From: Acidimicrobiales bacterium
GTDB taxonomy: Bacteria > Actinomycetota > Acidimicrobiia > Acidimicrobiales > Poriferisodaliceae
Assembly (NCBI GenBank): GCA_020631315.1
Contig: JAHDHM010000059.1
Location: forward strand, 1 to 13,247
DNA: 13,247 nucleotides
Reading direction: 5' to 3'
Shown one piece after another: positions 6,444 through 13,247 of this stretch (position 1 is the stretch's first letter; every line of letters begins with the position of its first letter). Under the pieces are notes generated by a model. The model was not told the DNA's origin and made no database searches. It worked only from the letters and a program-made list of their open reading frames with translations. Made by a program: the position numbers and the translations under genes.

Positions 6444-7616
6444 ATGAGCAGCGATCGCACCCACGACATCGTCATCTACGGCGCCACCGGATTCACCGGC
6501 GAGCTGGTCGCCGAGTACCTGAACGGCGTGGCCGCCGACGCCGGCGTGAGCTGGGCGATCGCGGGCCGCAACGCCGAGAAGCTCGCGGCACTGCGCGAAC
6601 GGCAGGGCCTCGGCGATGAGGCCGGCACGATCGTCGCCGATGCCGGCGATGCCGAGGCGATGGCAGCGATGGCGGCGTCGACCCGACTGGTGATCGCCAC
6701 GGCCGGCCCGTACCTGCGTTCCGGCGAGGCCGTCGTGAAGGCCTGCGCCGAGAACGGCACCGACTACGTGGACCTGTGCGGTGAGGCCGACTTCATGCGG
6801 GCCATGATCGACACGTACGCCGACACCGCCGCCGCATCCGGCGCTCGCATCGTCTTCTCCTGCGGCTTCGACTCGCTGCCGTCGGACCTCGGCGTCTACC
6901 TGGCCCAGAAGACGGCCATCGAGCGCACCGGGTCGCCGATCGGCTACGTCAAGGGCCGGGTCCTCGACTTCGCCGGCGGTGCCTCCGGCGGCACGATCGC
7001 CAGCATCGGCTCGACGATCCAGCACGCCATGAGCGACCCCGCGATCGCCAAGCTGCTCGGCTCCCCGTATGCGCTGACCCCCGGATTCGAGGGCCCCCGG
7101 CAGCCCGACGGCGACACCCCTCGCTACGACGAGGAGTACGACGCCTGGGCCACCGCGTTCGTGATGGCGAGCATCAACACCAAGAGCGTGCATCGCAGCA
7201 ACCTGCTGCTCGGCCACATGTACGGCGACGAGTTCCTCTACGACGAGATGATCGCCACCGGCCCCGGTGCCGAGGGCCAGGCCGCCGCCGAGGCCCTTGC
7301 GAAGTCGGGCGGCATCGACATGTCGGGCGATCTGCCGGCACCCGGGGAGGGCCCGTCGCTCGAAGAACGCGAAGCCGGACACTTCACGATCCGCTACCAC
7401 GGCGCGACGCCGTCGGGCGACGAGGTGTCGGTCACGGTGAAGGGCTTCAAGGATCCCGGCTACGGCTGCACCTCCCAGATGATCACGCAGTCCGCGCTGA
7501 CGCTGCTCGCCGCCGACGACCTGGCCGCCGGGTTCTGGTCACCCGCCGCGGCGATGGGCGACGCTCTGATCCAGCGCATGACCGACACGGGCGTGCTGTC
7601 GTTCGACATCGCCTGA
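6444..7616 (+). CDS. Saccharopine dehydrogenase-like NAD(P)-binding oxidoreductase (trans-acting enoyl reductase family)
   Basis: The predicted protein has 390 residues. An N-terminal Rossmann fold begins VIYGATGFTGELVAEYL (GATGFTG at 13-19), followed by AGRNAEKL, the usual dinucleotide-phosphate contact. Central CGFDSLPSDLGVY and the later GGASGGTIASI are hallmarks of the mycobacterial Rv2449c/trans-acting enoyl reductase group. The C-terminal GFKDPGYGCTSQM and SPAAAMGDALIQRM agree with that group too. True saccharopine dehydrogenase activity is unlikely; family members reduce lipid-type substrates or are uncharacterised. The ATG is 4 nt after the stop of the DMGDH-like gene with only a poor ribosome binding site, so it is almost certainly co-transcribed and perhaps translationally coupled. 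Its role beside amine demethylation is not evident; handling of a reactive imine or aldehyde intermediate is only a guess. Confidence 0.85.
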   Translation: MSSDRTHDIVIYGATGFTGELVAEYLNGVAADAGVSWAIAGRNAEKLAALRERQGLGDEAGTIVADAGDAEAMAAMAASTRLVIATAGPYLRSGEAVVKACAENGTDYVDLCGEADFMRAMIDTYADTAAASGARIVFSCGFDSLPSDLGVYLAQKTAIERTGSPIGYVKGRVLDFAGGASGGTIASIGSTIQHAMSDPAIAKLLGSPYALTPGFEGPRQPDGDTPRYDEEYDAWATAFVMASINTKSVHRSNLLLGHMYGDEFLYDEMIATGPGAEGQAAAEALAKSGGIDMSGDLPAPGEGPSLEEREAGHFTIRYHGATPSGDEVSVTVKGFKDPGYGCTSQMITQSALTLLAADDLAAGFWSPAAAMGDALIQRMTDTGVLSFDIA

Positions 7617-7648
7617 GGCGCAACGACACCGCCTGAGCGAAATCCCGG

Positions 7649-7669
7649 GCGGGCGGACCACCTGCCCGC
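7649..7669. other. GC-rich hairpin between the oxidoreductase and MFS genes
   Basis: GCGGGC (7649-7654) and GCCCGC (7664-7669) can pair, with two further inner GG/CC pairs around ACCA. It lies 33 bases after the oxidoreductase stop. No T-run follows, so it may be a weak terminator or simply GC-rich sequence upstream of the MFS promoter. Confidence 0.3.
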
Positions 7670-7671
7670 TC

Positions 7672-7677
7672 TACGCT
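7672..7677 (+). promoter_or_regulatory. Candidate -10 element of a leaderless MFS transcript
   Basis: TACGCT fits TANNNT and ends 7 bases before the ATG at 7685, placing the transcription start at or next to the start codon. The bases between (CTCGGCCAG region) contain no Shine-Dalgarno sequence. No clear -35 was seen. Confidence 0.4.
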
Positions 7678-7684
7678 CGGCCAG

Positions 7685-8923
7685 ATGCGCCGGCTCCTCG
7701 ATCTCGTCGCGCCGCCGCGCCTGGGCGGCTCGTTCCGCGCGCTGCTCGGATCACAGTGGTCGACCAACTTCGCCGACGGACTGGCGATCGCCGCGGGACC
7801 TCTCCTCGTCGCGTCTGAAACCGATGACCCCCGGCTGATCGCGCTCGCCCTCGCGTTGCAACGACTCCCATGGCTCGCACTCGGCCTGTACGCCGGTGTC
7901 GTCGCCGACCGTGTCGACCGACGACGACTGATGATCGTCGCCAACCTCACGCGTGCCGCCGTCGCGCTGCTGCTCGTCGGCACGATCGTGACCGACTCGA
8001 TCAACATCGCCGTCGTGCTCGTGGCCATGGCCGCGCTCGGTGTCGCCGAGGTCTTCGTCGACACGACAGCGACGACGCTGCTGCCGATGGTGGTCCAACC
8101 CGACGACCTCGTGGTCGCCAACTCCCGACTGCTGTTCGGGCACGTCACGCTCAACCAGCTCGCCGGCCCCGCTGTCGGCGCGGCGCTCTTCGGCGTCGGG
8201 CGGTCGGTGCCATTCGTGACCGAGGCGGTGGCCCTTCTGCTGGGCAGCGTCCTCCTGCTCGCCGTCACGTGGTCGCGGACACCAGAGGTCGCTGACGCAC
8301 CGAGGGACGTGCGTCGAGAGATCGCAGAGGGCGCGCGCTGGCTGATGGGGCATGCGCCGATGCGGACGCTGGCGCTGACGATCTTCGTGTTCAACCTGAC
8401 CTTCGGCGCCGCGTTCACGCTGCTCGTCGTCCTCGTCGACGAACGCTTCGGCCTCGACGAAGGCCAGTTCGGACTCTTCATCGCGACGAGCGCTGCCGGA
8501 GCCGTGTTGGGCACCATGCTCTATCCGCGCACCGAACGAGCGGTCGGCATGACGACGATCATGCGCGTCGGCCTCGTCATCGAGACGCTGACCCACCTCG
8601 TGTTCGCCTGGACGACGACAGCGTGGCTGGCGTTCGCGGTGTTCTTCGTGTTCGGCGGCCACACGTCGATGTGGGGCGCCACGGTGAACACCATTCGCCA
8701 ACGCGAGGTGCCCCTCGAACTCCAGGGTCGCGTCGGTGCCGTCTATCTCGTCGGGCTCCACGGTGGCTTGGTGATCGGCGGCGTCGCCGGCGGCTTCATC
8801 GCCCAGGCCGGCGGAGTGACGGCGCCGTACTGGTTCGCGTTCGTCGGTTCAGCAGTGACGCTCGCCGCGATGTGGCGCCAGCTCGGCAACCTCACCCAGG
8901 AACCGGCCGCTGCTCAGGCGTGA
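7685..8923 (+). CDS. MFS transporter, EntS-like (MFS_3) exporter
   Basis: The predicted protein has 412 residues with about 10-12 hydrophobic segments, typical of a major facilitator. The MFS loop 2-3 signature appears as GLYAGVVADRVDRRRLMIVANL (about residues 62-83). TTATTLLPMVV and LLFGHVTLNQLAGPAVGAALF resemble the EntS/macrolide-efflux-like MFS_3 group. The second half repeats the pattern with GLFIATSAAGAVLGTML and LQGRVGAVY. It probably exports a small molecule or drug by proton antiport at the cytoplasmic membrane; the substrate is unknown. The start at 7685 follows a probable leaderless promoter. The gene ends inside the convergent TetR gene, with a 10-bp overlap at 8914-8923. That pairing suggests, but does not prove, that the TetR protein controls it. 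Confidence 0.88.
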   Translation: MRRLLDLVAPPRLGGSFRALLGSQWSTNFADGLAIAAGPLLVASETDDPRLIALALALQRLPWLALGLYAGVVADRVDRRRLMIVANLTRAAVALLLVGTIVTDSINIAVVLVAMAALGVAEVFVDTTATTLLPMVVQPDDLVVANSRLLFGHVTLNQLAGPAVGAALFGVGRSVPFVTEAVALLLGSVLLLAVTWSRTPEVADAPRDVRREIAEGARWLMGHAPMRTLALTIFVFNLTFGAAFTLLVVLVDERFGLDEGQFGLFIATSAAGAVLGTMLYPRTERAVGMTTIMRVGLVIETLTHLVFAWTTTAWLAFAVFFVFGGHTSMWGATVNTIRQREVPLELQGRVGAVYLVGLHGGLVIGGVAGGFIAQAGGVTAPYWFAFVGSAVTLAAMWRQLGNLTQEPAAAQA

Positions 8924-9594
8924 GCGAGCGCTCGTATGTCCGCGTCGATGGCGAGCAACTCTGCAGTCGGCACACGCTTCCAGACGCGCGGCGCCGACAC
9001 CGCCACCTCGACCGCATCGGAGATCAGCGCCGACGGCACGCAGCTCGCGCCGAGAACACTCGGCACCGTGGCCCGGATCGCTCGCTCGGTCGAGCAGCAG
9101 AAGCCACGGTGAGCCAGGAAGTCGACGAGGGCGACCAGAGCTCCGCGAAACGCAGCGAGATGCCATTCGGAGAGGTGGTCGAGCGAACGGCCAGCCCCGA
9201 CCATCAGCGAACGGACCAGGTCCACGCTCGCCTCGTCGGGAAGAACCCGTGCGTCGAACAGCGCACACAACGTGCGCATCGCCCGCGGCTCGATCTCGAA
9301 CTGGTGGATGAGCGCCGCCACGGCGAGCGCTGCGCCGCTGGCGGGAGTCAGACCGTCTGCCGGGGCCATCGCGAGGACCGCCCGCCGACCCGCCGCGGCT
9401 TCGACCGCGGCGACGGCGGTGACCGCGCTCATCTTGTCCTCGAAGTGGTTGTAGAAGGTTCCCAACGCCACGTCGGCGCGTTCGGTGACGTCGTGCACGA
9501 CGAGCGCATCGACGCTGCTCTCCTGCAGAAGTTCACGAACCGCGTCCAGAAGTCGAGCGTGTGTCGTCAGGCGCCTGCGTTCTGCGCGATTCAT
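8914..9594 (-). CDS. TetR/AcrR-family transcriptional regulator next to the MFS exporter
   Basis: The predicted protein has 226 residues. The helix-turn-helix lies at about 30-52 (VVHDVTERADVALGTFYNHF, with the family's GTFYNHF recognition-helix end), preceded by a basic N-terminus (RAERRRLTTHARLLDAVRELL) and followed by a helical effector domain. I chose the ATG at 9594 because GGGAG sits 5 bases upstream; a GTG start at 9615 would add seven residues but lies inside the palindrome at 9606-9624. That palindrome in its own leader points to autoregulation. The gene is convergent with the MFS gene and overlaps its end by 10 bp, so any control of that gene would need a separate site. Dependence on a small ligand is a family property. 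Confidence 0.88.
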   Translation of the reverse strand: MNRAERRRLTTHARLLDAVRELLQESSVDALVVHDVTERADVALGTFYNHFEDKMSAVTAVAAVEAAAGRRAVLAMAPADGLTPASGAALAVAALIHQFEIEPRAMRTLCALFDARVLPDEASVDLVRSLMVGAGRSLDHLSEWHLAAFRGALVALVDFLAHRGFCCSTERAIRATVPSVLGASCVPSALISDAVEVAVSAPRVWKRVPTAELLAIDADIRALAHA

Positions 9595-9605
9595 GTCATC
9601 TCCCG

Positions 9606-9624
9606 CTGTAGTCACCGACTACAG
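9606..9624. promoter_or_regulatory. Palindromic operator in the TetR leader
   Basis: CTGTAGTC-ACC-GACTACAG is a perfect inverted repeat with 8-bp arms at 9606-9613 and 9617-9624 and a 3-base spacer. It ends 12 bases upstream of the ATG at 9594 and overlaps a possible alternative GTG start. Its size and place are typical of a TetR autorepression site. Confidence 0.65.
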
Positions 9625-9627
9625 AAG

Positions 9628-9642
9628 AGATGTAGCGCATCT
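9628..9642. repeat. Second short inverted repeat upstream of the TetR gene
   Basis: AGATG-TAGCG-CATCT is a perfect 5-bp inverted repeat with a 5-base spacer, directly next to the stronger palindrome. It may be part of an extended operator or promoter region, but arms this short can occur by chance. Confidence 0.3.
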
Positions 9643-9707
9643 GTCGTGACCGCCGCCATGATCAGCCTCTGTACGACAACGGCACGCACTCAGTGCTGAA
9701 CGTTTCG

Positions 9708-11063
9708 TCAGCTGCGGCCGGGTAGCGAGACCGTCACCAACAGACCATTCGGCCCTGCGTCGGCGAGCTCGATCGACCCCAGATGGGCGTCGACGATCGT
9801 CGCAACGATGGGCAGCCCGAGCCCGCTACCACCGGCACCTCGTGCTCGCGACTCGTCGAGACGGACGAACCGCTCGAAGACCTTCGCTCGGTCGCTCTCG
9901 GGAATCCCAGGCCCGTCGTCCGCGACGATCAACGTGACGAGATCACCGTCGTCGGACGTGGAGACCCGCACCGACGTCTCGGTGTGGCGCGCCGCGTTCT
10001 CCACGAGGTTGCGCACGACTCGCACGAGCTGCATCCGGTCACCGTCGACGACCACGGGTACGACCCCGCCGGCGTCGAAGCGGACACCAGGCCGGATCCG
10101 AGCACACCGCTCGAGTTCGTCGAAGATGACGTCATCGAGCGCGACCCGACCTCGCTTCGGAGCCACACCAGCCTCGTCCGCCCGAGCCAGGAACAGCAGG
10201 TCGTCGATCAACGCTCGGAGCCGTTCGGTCTCCGAGAGCAGCGTGTTCTGCAGCGACGTCCACTCGGCACCGTCGACCGGGCGGGACACCGTCTCGACCG
10301 TGGCTGCGATGTTCGCCACCGGACTCTTGAGTTCGTGCGACGCATCGGCGACGAACCGCCGTTGCGCGACCGCCTGGGCGTCGACCCGATCGAGCAGATG
10401 GTTCATGGTCGCGGCGAGTGCCTCGAGCTCGTCACCACTCTCGCGCGCGGTGACGCGCTCGCCGTTGCCCGCACCGGCGATCGCGTCGACCTCGGAACGC
10501 AGACGTTCGACCGGCTGCAGCGCTTGACCGACCGAGCGCCAGGCGACCGCTGCGGCGACCGCCAGGAGCAGCAGCTCGCTGACGATCAGGAACGGCCGGG
10601 CCGCGGACCGCGCCGCGAGAGCGTTCTCGTCCTCGGCACCCACGACGACGGTCCCTCCACCGTCGACGGCTGCTGCGAACACACGAAGCGGCTCGGTCTC
10701 GATCTCGGGCTCTCTCGACTCGGATTCGTCGTCGGCCTCCATGACCGTCACCGCGAAGTCGACCGCGGAGCCGGGTGCCACGTCGACCACGACGTCGGGG
10801 TCGACGATCCCCACCGAGCCGACGACGACACCGTCGGGGTCGAGCACCACCACGAACTCCTCGTCGCCGATGAGCACGCTGGTGAGGTCCGCACCATTGC
10901 CGATCAGGAGTGCTCGATCGGTGGCCTGGGTCTCGAGCTCACGATCGAAGGCACGCCGGAGCTGGATGCCGAGGACGACGTCGAAGGCAATCGCGGCGAG
11001 GACGAGTCCGACGGCGAGCACCGCCATCGCGGTCGCCGCCGTCCGGAAGCGCAGTGTGCGCAT
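9708..11063 (-). CDS. Sensor histidine kinase of the OmpR-partner type
   Basis: The predicted protein has 451 residues from the ATG at 11063. Transmembrane helix 1 spans about 9-32, an acidic extracytoplasmic sensor segment 34-155 (including MEADDESESREPEIETEP), helix 2 about 157-177, and a HAMP-like linker 178-232. The dimerisation/phosphoacceptor motif ASHELKSP has His243. The ATPase domain shows the N box NLVENAARHT, G1 DDGPGIP, F box VFERFVR and G2 GGSGLGLPIV. All catalytic motifs are intact. It phosphorylates the response regulator encoded immediately upstream. The ATG lies 13 bases after that gene's stop. A GTG at 11084 with GAGG 5 bases upstream would overlap the stop as GTGGGTGA and is an equally good start, adding seven residues. 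The signal sensed is unknown; the operon hints at redox or membrane electron flow. Confidence 0.92.
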   Translation of the reverse strand: MRTLRFRTAATAMAVLAVGLVLAAIAFDVVLGIQLRRAFDRELETQATDRALLIGNGADLTSVLIGDEEFVVVLDPDGVVVGSVGIVDPDVVVDVAPGSAVDFAVTVMEADDESESREPEIETEPLRVFAAAVDGGGTVVVGAEDENALAARSAARPFLIVSELLLLAVAAAVAWRSVGQALQPVERLRSEVDAIAGAGNGERVTARESGDELEALAATMNHLLDRVDAQAVAQRRFVADASHELKSPVANIAATVETVSRPVDGAEWTSLQNTLLSETERLRALIDDLLFLARADEAGVAPKRGRVALDDVIFDELERCARIRPGVRFDAGGVVPVVVDGDRMQLVRVVRNLVENAARHTETSVRVSTSDDGDLVTLIVADDGPGIPESDRAKVFERFVRLDESRARGAGGSGLGLPIVATIVDAHLGSIELADAGPNGLLVTVSLPGRS

Positions 11064-11076
11064 GAAGTCGAGTCGC

Positions 11077-11754
11077 TCACCCACCGTCGCCTCGCACCCG
11101 ATACCCGACACCGCGCACGGTCTCGATGGCCTTGCGACCGAACGGTCCGTCGACCTTCTTGCGCAACGACGACACGTAGACCTCGACGATGTTGACGTCG
11201 CCGTCGAAGTTCAGGTCCCAGACCTTGTCGATGATCTCCTGTTTGGAGAGCACCTCGCCCGGCCGCCGCATCAGCTGCTCGAGCACGGCGAACTCGCGTG
11301 CCGTGATCTCCACCTCCACCTCACCGCGGCTCACGCTGCGCTCGGCGGGATCGAGCACGAGATCGCCGGCCACCAGCTTCGTGGGCGCGTCGCCGGCGCG
11401 ACGACGCAACAGCGCCCGGATACGGGCCACGAGCACCACGAACGAGAACGGCTTCGTGAGGTAGTCGTCGGCACCGAGCTCGAGCCCTTCGGCCTCGTCC
11501 AGGTCGCCCTGCTTCGCCGTGAGCATCAGGATCGGCGTCCACACCTCTTCTCGGCGCAGCGTCCGACAGATCTCGTACCCGTTGACCTCGGGCAACATGA
11601 TGTCCAGGAGGATCAGGTCGTACGGGAACTCCCGTGCCATCCAGAGTCCGTCCGAACCGGTCATGGCCGTGTCCACGGCGAATCCCTCGGCGGTGAGGCC
11701 GCGGCGGAGCGACTCGACCATCGTCGCTTCGTCTTCGATCACCAGCAGTCGCAT
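11077..11754 (-). CDS. OmpR/PhoB-family response regulator
   Basis: The predicted protein has 225 residues, the standard length. The receiver domain (1-115) has the acidic pair at 7-8, phosphoacceptor Asp51 (LILLDIMLPEVNG), Thr78 (LMLTAK) and Lys100 (YLTKPF). The winged-helix DNA-binding domain (about 125-222) has EITAREFAVLEQLMRRPGEV, NIVEVYVSSLRKKV and the final wing ETVRGVGYRVR. It is therefore a complete transcription factor activated by the downstream kinase. The ATG at 11754 is only 12 bases after the stop of the haem membrane protein gene, so the pair belongs to the same minus-strand operon. It probably controls this operon; I found no clear direct-repeat binding site within the window, and the operon promoter is beyond the right edge. 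Confidence 0.94.
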   Translation of the reverse strand: MRLLVIEDEATMVESLRRGLTAEGFAVDTAMTGSDGLWMAREFPYDLILLDIMLPEVNGYEICRTLRREEVWTPILMLTAKQGDLDEAEGLELGADDYLTKPFSFVVLVARIRALLRRRAGDAPTKLVAGDLVLDPAERSVSRGEVEVEITAREFAVLEQLMRRPGEVLSKQEIIDKVWDLNFDGDVNIVEVYVSSLRKKVDGPFGRKAIETVRGVGYRVRGDGG

Positions 11755-11766
11755 CGCTCGACGACC

Positions 11767-12399
11767 CTACGCCCCTCGTGCGGCGCCGACCGGCTCCTCG
11801 CCGACGCTGACGGCCGCCGCGGTGGCAGGGCGGGCGGCCATCGACGTCCGGATGCCGAGGACCCGCCAGCCGGTCAGCAACGTGATGAGGCCGACGAGGC
11901 CACCCATGCCGAGCAGGAAGACCGGGGAGCTCGCATCGGTACCGGCCAGCAGACCGTGCACGAGACCGGTGAGGAACATCAGGTAGCTCGAGAAGTGGAT
12001 GCCTCGCCACAGCCGGCGCGGGATCCGGTTCATCAGCATCGACGACAGCTGGATGGCGATCAGCAACCAGAACGACACGACACCCCAGGCGACGTTCGCC
12101 GGCTGCCACTCCGAGGCGAAGGGCACCAGGAGGTCGGTGAGGGTGAACGTGACGAACTCGTCGAACACGAGGGCGATCATGTGGATCGCGGTGAAGATCA
12201 CGGTGAGCGCACCGAGGAAGCGGTGGAGATCGAGGAGTCGCTTCGGCTTGGCGGCGCGGCCCAGGTACTTGGTGCCCAGGAGCAGGCCCCACACCACCGA
12301 GGCGCCGCTCAGGACCAGAGCGACGATGCCGCCGGAGCGGGCCACGTACCACCAGAACTGTTCGCCGAAGAGCAGCTGTTCGGCCAACACCGGGCTCAT
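11767..12399 (-). CDS. Ferric-reductase-like transmembrane haem protein (NOX/FRD core without flavin domain)
   Basis: The predicted 210-residue integral membrane protein has about five or six helices (roughly 18-42, 58-80, 101-123, 133-153, 158-180). Two histidine pairs lie on two helices: His59/His73 and His135/His148. Their spacings of 14 and 13 match the haem-b ligands of NOX2 (101/115 and 209/222), so two stacked haems crossing the membrane are expected. This corresponds to the ferric reductase-like transmembrane domain (Pfam PF01794). The FAD/NAD(P)H reductase domain of NOX or FRE proteins is absent; the C-terminus is a short Ala-rich tail. Its start overlaps the ApbE stop by 4 bp (ATGA) and the response regulator follows 12 bp later. 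Together with ApbE it suggests transfer of electrons across the membrane to a flavinylated extracytoplasmic protein. The electron donor is unknown. Confidence 0.88.
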   Translation of the reverse strand: MSPVLAEQLLFGEQFWWYVARSGGIVALVLSGASVVWGLLLGTKYLGRAAKPKRLLDLHRFLGALTVIFTAIHMIALVFDEFVTFTLTDLLVPFASEWQPANVAWGVVSFWLLIAIQLSSMLMNRIPRRLWRGIHFSSYLMFLTGLVHGLLAGTDASSPVFLLGMGGLVGLITLLTGWRVLGIRTSMAARPATAAAVSVGEEPVGAARGA

Positions 12400-13247
12400 G
12401 ACGCACCGCCGTCGAGTCGGAGGGAGGAGGTGATCGGGCGATGGCCGATCACGTGTCGTGCGCCGTCATCGGCGACGACGATCACCGCGGCGCCGAGTGT
12501 GTCGAGGACGTCGGCGAGTTCCTTGAAGGTCATCTTCGCCCAACCCACGTAGGCGACCTTGGTCGCCACCTCGGCCGAGGCGGCATCGCCGGCGAAGCCC
12601 GTCACGAGGGCGAGCGGGGCGGTCAGCGGCACTCCCCGTTCTGGATCGAACAGGTGGTGCGCCACGCCATTGGGTGCCATCCAGCGGCGGCGACGATTCG
12701 TCGACGTGGCGACGCCACCGGTCACGGCGAGATCGAGATCGACGTCGACCCCGACGGCGGGTTCGCTGATCCGGATCATCCAGTCGGCATGCCCGTCGTT
12801 CGACACACCCGCGGTACGGAGATCGCCGCCGACGTTCACGAGGGCACCCAGCGCGCCTCCGGCCATCAGCCTCGCGGCGACGAGGTCCGCCGCGAGACCC
12901 TTGCCCACGCCACCGGCATCGAGCTCGACACCGACCGAGACGGTGGCCGTTCCGGCGTGGTCGTTGGCCTCGACACCGGCGCACCCTGGCACGGGTGTCG
13001 GCTGTGTCGTGCGGGCGAGGGTGCCAGCGTATCCGTCACGTTCGGCGACCACGCCGAAGTCGTCGTCGTAGCCGGCGTCAGCGAGAGCGCGTCCGACGCT
13101 CGGGTCGAACAGTCCGCCGGTACGGCGCCACATGTCGACCATCGTCTGCACGAGGGTGCGCGTCGCCGCGCTCACCGGTAGCGGCCGCCCACCCGCCGAG
13201 CACAGCCGACGCAGCTCCGACCTCTCGTCGAAGCGGGTCCATGCGGC
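12396..13247 (-). CDS. apbE: FAD:protein FMN transferase (ApbE), N-terminus beyond the window
   Basis: The frame is open through the right edge, so only the C-terminal 283 residues are present. The segment before the first internal GTG (13175) still matches the family (WTRFDERSELRRL, then GRPLPVSAATR), showing the gene continues outside. ApbE signatures are TGGLFDPSVGRAL, the flavin-binding LDAGGVGKGLAADLVA, NVGGDLRTAG, AVTGGVATS and HLFDPERGVPLTAP, with a late GDAASAEVATKVAYV segment matching the metal-binding region. The enzyme cuts FAD and attaches FMN covalently to a threonine of extracytoplasmic flavoproteins, using Mg2+. The gene overlaps the haem membrane protein by 4 bp (ATGA). No FMN-binding domain protein is seen in the window. 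Whether there is a secretion signal or lipobox cannot be judged because the start is missing. Confidence 0.92.
   Translation of the reverse strand, partial: AAWTRFDERSELRRLCSAGGRPLPVSAATRTLVQTMVDMWRRTGGLFDPSVGRALADAGYDDDFGVVAERDGYAGTLARTTQPTPVPGCAGVEANDHAGTATVSVGVELDAGGVGKGLAADLVAARLMAGGALGALVNVGGDLRTAGVSNDGHADWMIRISEPAVGVDVDLDLAVTGGVATSTNRRRRWMAPNGVAHHLFDPERGVPLTAPLALVTGFAGDAASAEVATKVAYVGWAKMTFKELADVLDTLGAAVIVVADDGARHVIGHRPITSSLRLDGGAS

Noticed and set aside
7649..7669. Rho-independent terminator after the oxidoreductase gene
   Set aside because: A hairpin can form but there is no T-tract, so it is listed only as a hairpin of uncertain role.
9683..9693. Small palindrome GCACTCAGTGC downstream of the kinase stop as a terminator
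   Set aside because: The stem is only four pairs with a three-base loop and no T-run; too weak to call.
11762..11767. TAGGGT on the minus strand as a separate -10 for the response regulator
   Set aside because: It lies at the stop of the preceding gene in a 12-bp gap, and TANNNT hexamers occur by chance; co-transcription is simpler.
9783..12552. Two long plus-strand frames (470 and 603 residues) over the kinase, regulator and haem protein
   Set aside because: Shadows of well-supported minus-strand genes; composition is typical of antisense reading in GC-rich DNA.

Overview
The window is very GC-rich and densely coding. Neighbouring genes overlap by a few bases, several starts appear to be leaderless, and proteins such as the trans-acting enoyl-reductase-like oxidoreductase point to a high-GC actinobacterium. 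An Acidimicrobiia-like organism (Ilumatobacter group) is my inference from overall flavour; no rRNA or other taxonomic marker is present. No tRNA, rRNA, CRISPR array, insertion sequence or origin was seen, and no gene-free stretch exceeds 300 bases. The longest gap is about 113 bases, between the second TetR gene and the sensor kinase.

Left part (1-7616): the 3' end of an ABC transporter ATPase gene (+) runs in from the left edge. It then collides with a convergent TetR gene (-), giving a long 3'-3' overlap. The TetR gene is the last of a minus-strand operon: FAD-dependent DAO-family oxidoreductase (3876-2557), MttB-family methyltransferase without pyrrolysine (2564-1011), TetR regulator (982-260). 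Divergent from it are a two-domain dimethylglycine/sarcosine-dehydrogenase-like protein (3935-6439) and, 4 nt later, a saccharopine-dehydrogenase-like oxidoreductase (6444-7616). The 58-bp divergent gap holds a perfect palindrome (3880-3899) in which candidate -10 elements for both directions are embedded. The simplest reading is an N-methyl amine catabolic module: a quaternary amine such as glycine betaine is demethylated by the MttB-like enzyme, then stepwise oxidative demethylation follows by the DMGDH-like and DAO enzymes, under control of the local TetR. The substrate is inferred, and no corrinoid partner protein is in the window.

Middle part (7685-9594): an MFS exporter (+), probably read from a leaderless promoter, converges on and overlaps by 10 bp a second TetR gene (-). 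The leader of that TetR gene carries a perfect 8-3-8 palindrome, a likely autoregulatory operator.

Right part (9708-13247, all minus strand): FAD:protein FMN transferase ApbE (cut by the right edge), a NOX-like haem transmembrane domain protein of ferric-reductase type, an OmpR-family response regulator and a sensor histidine kinase, with gaps or overlaps of a few bases. This looks like a flavin-based transmembrane electron-transfer operon with its own two-component system. The FMN-binding acceptor protein that ApbE would modify is not visible and may lie beyond the right edge.
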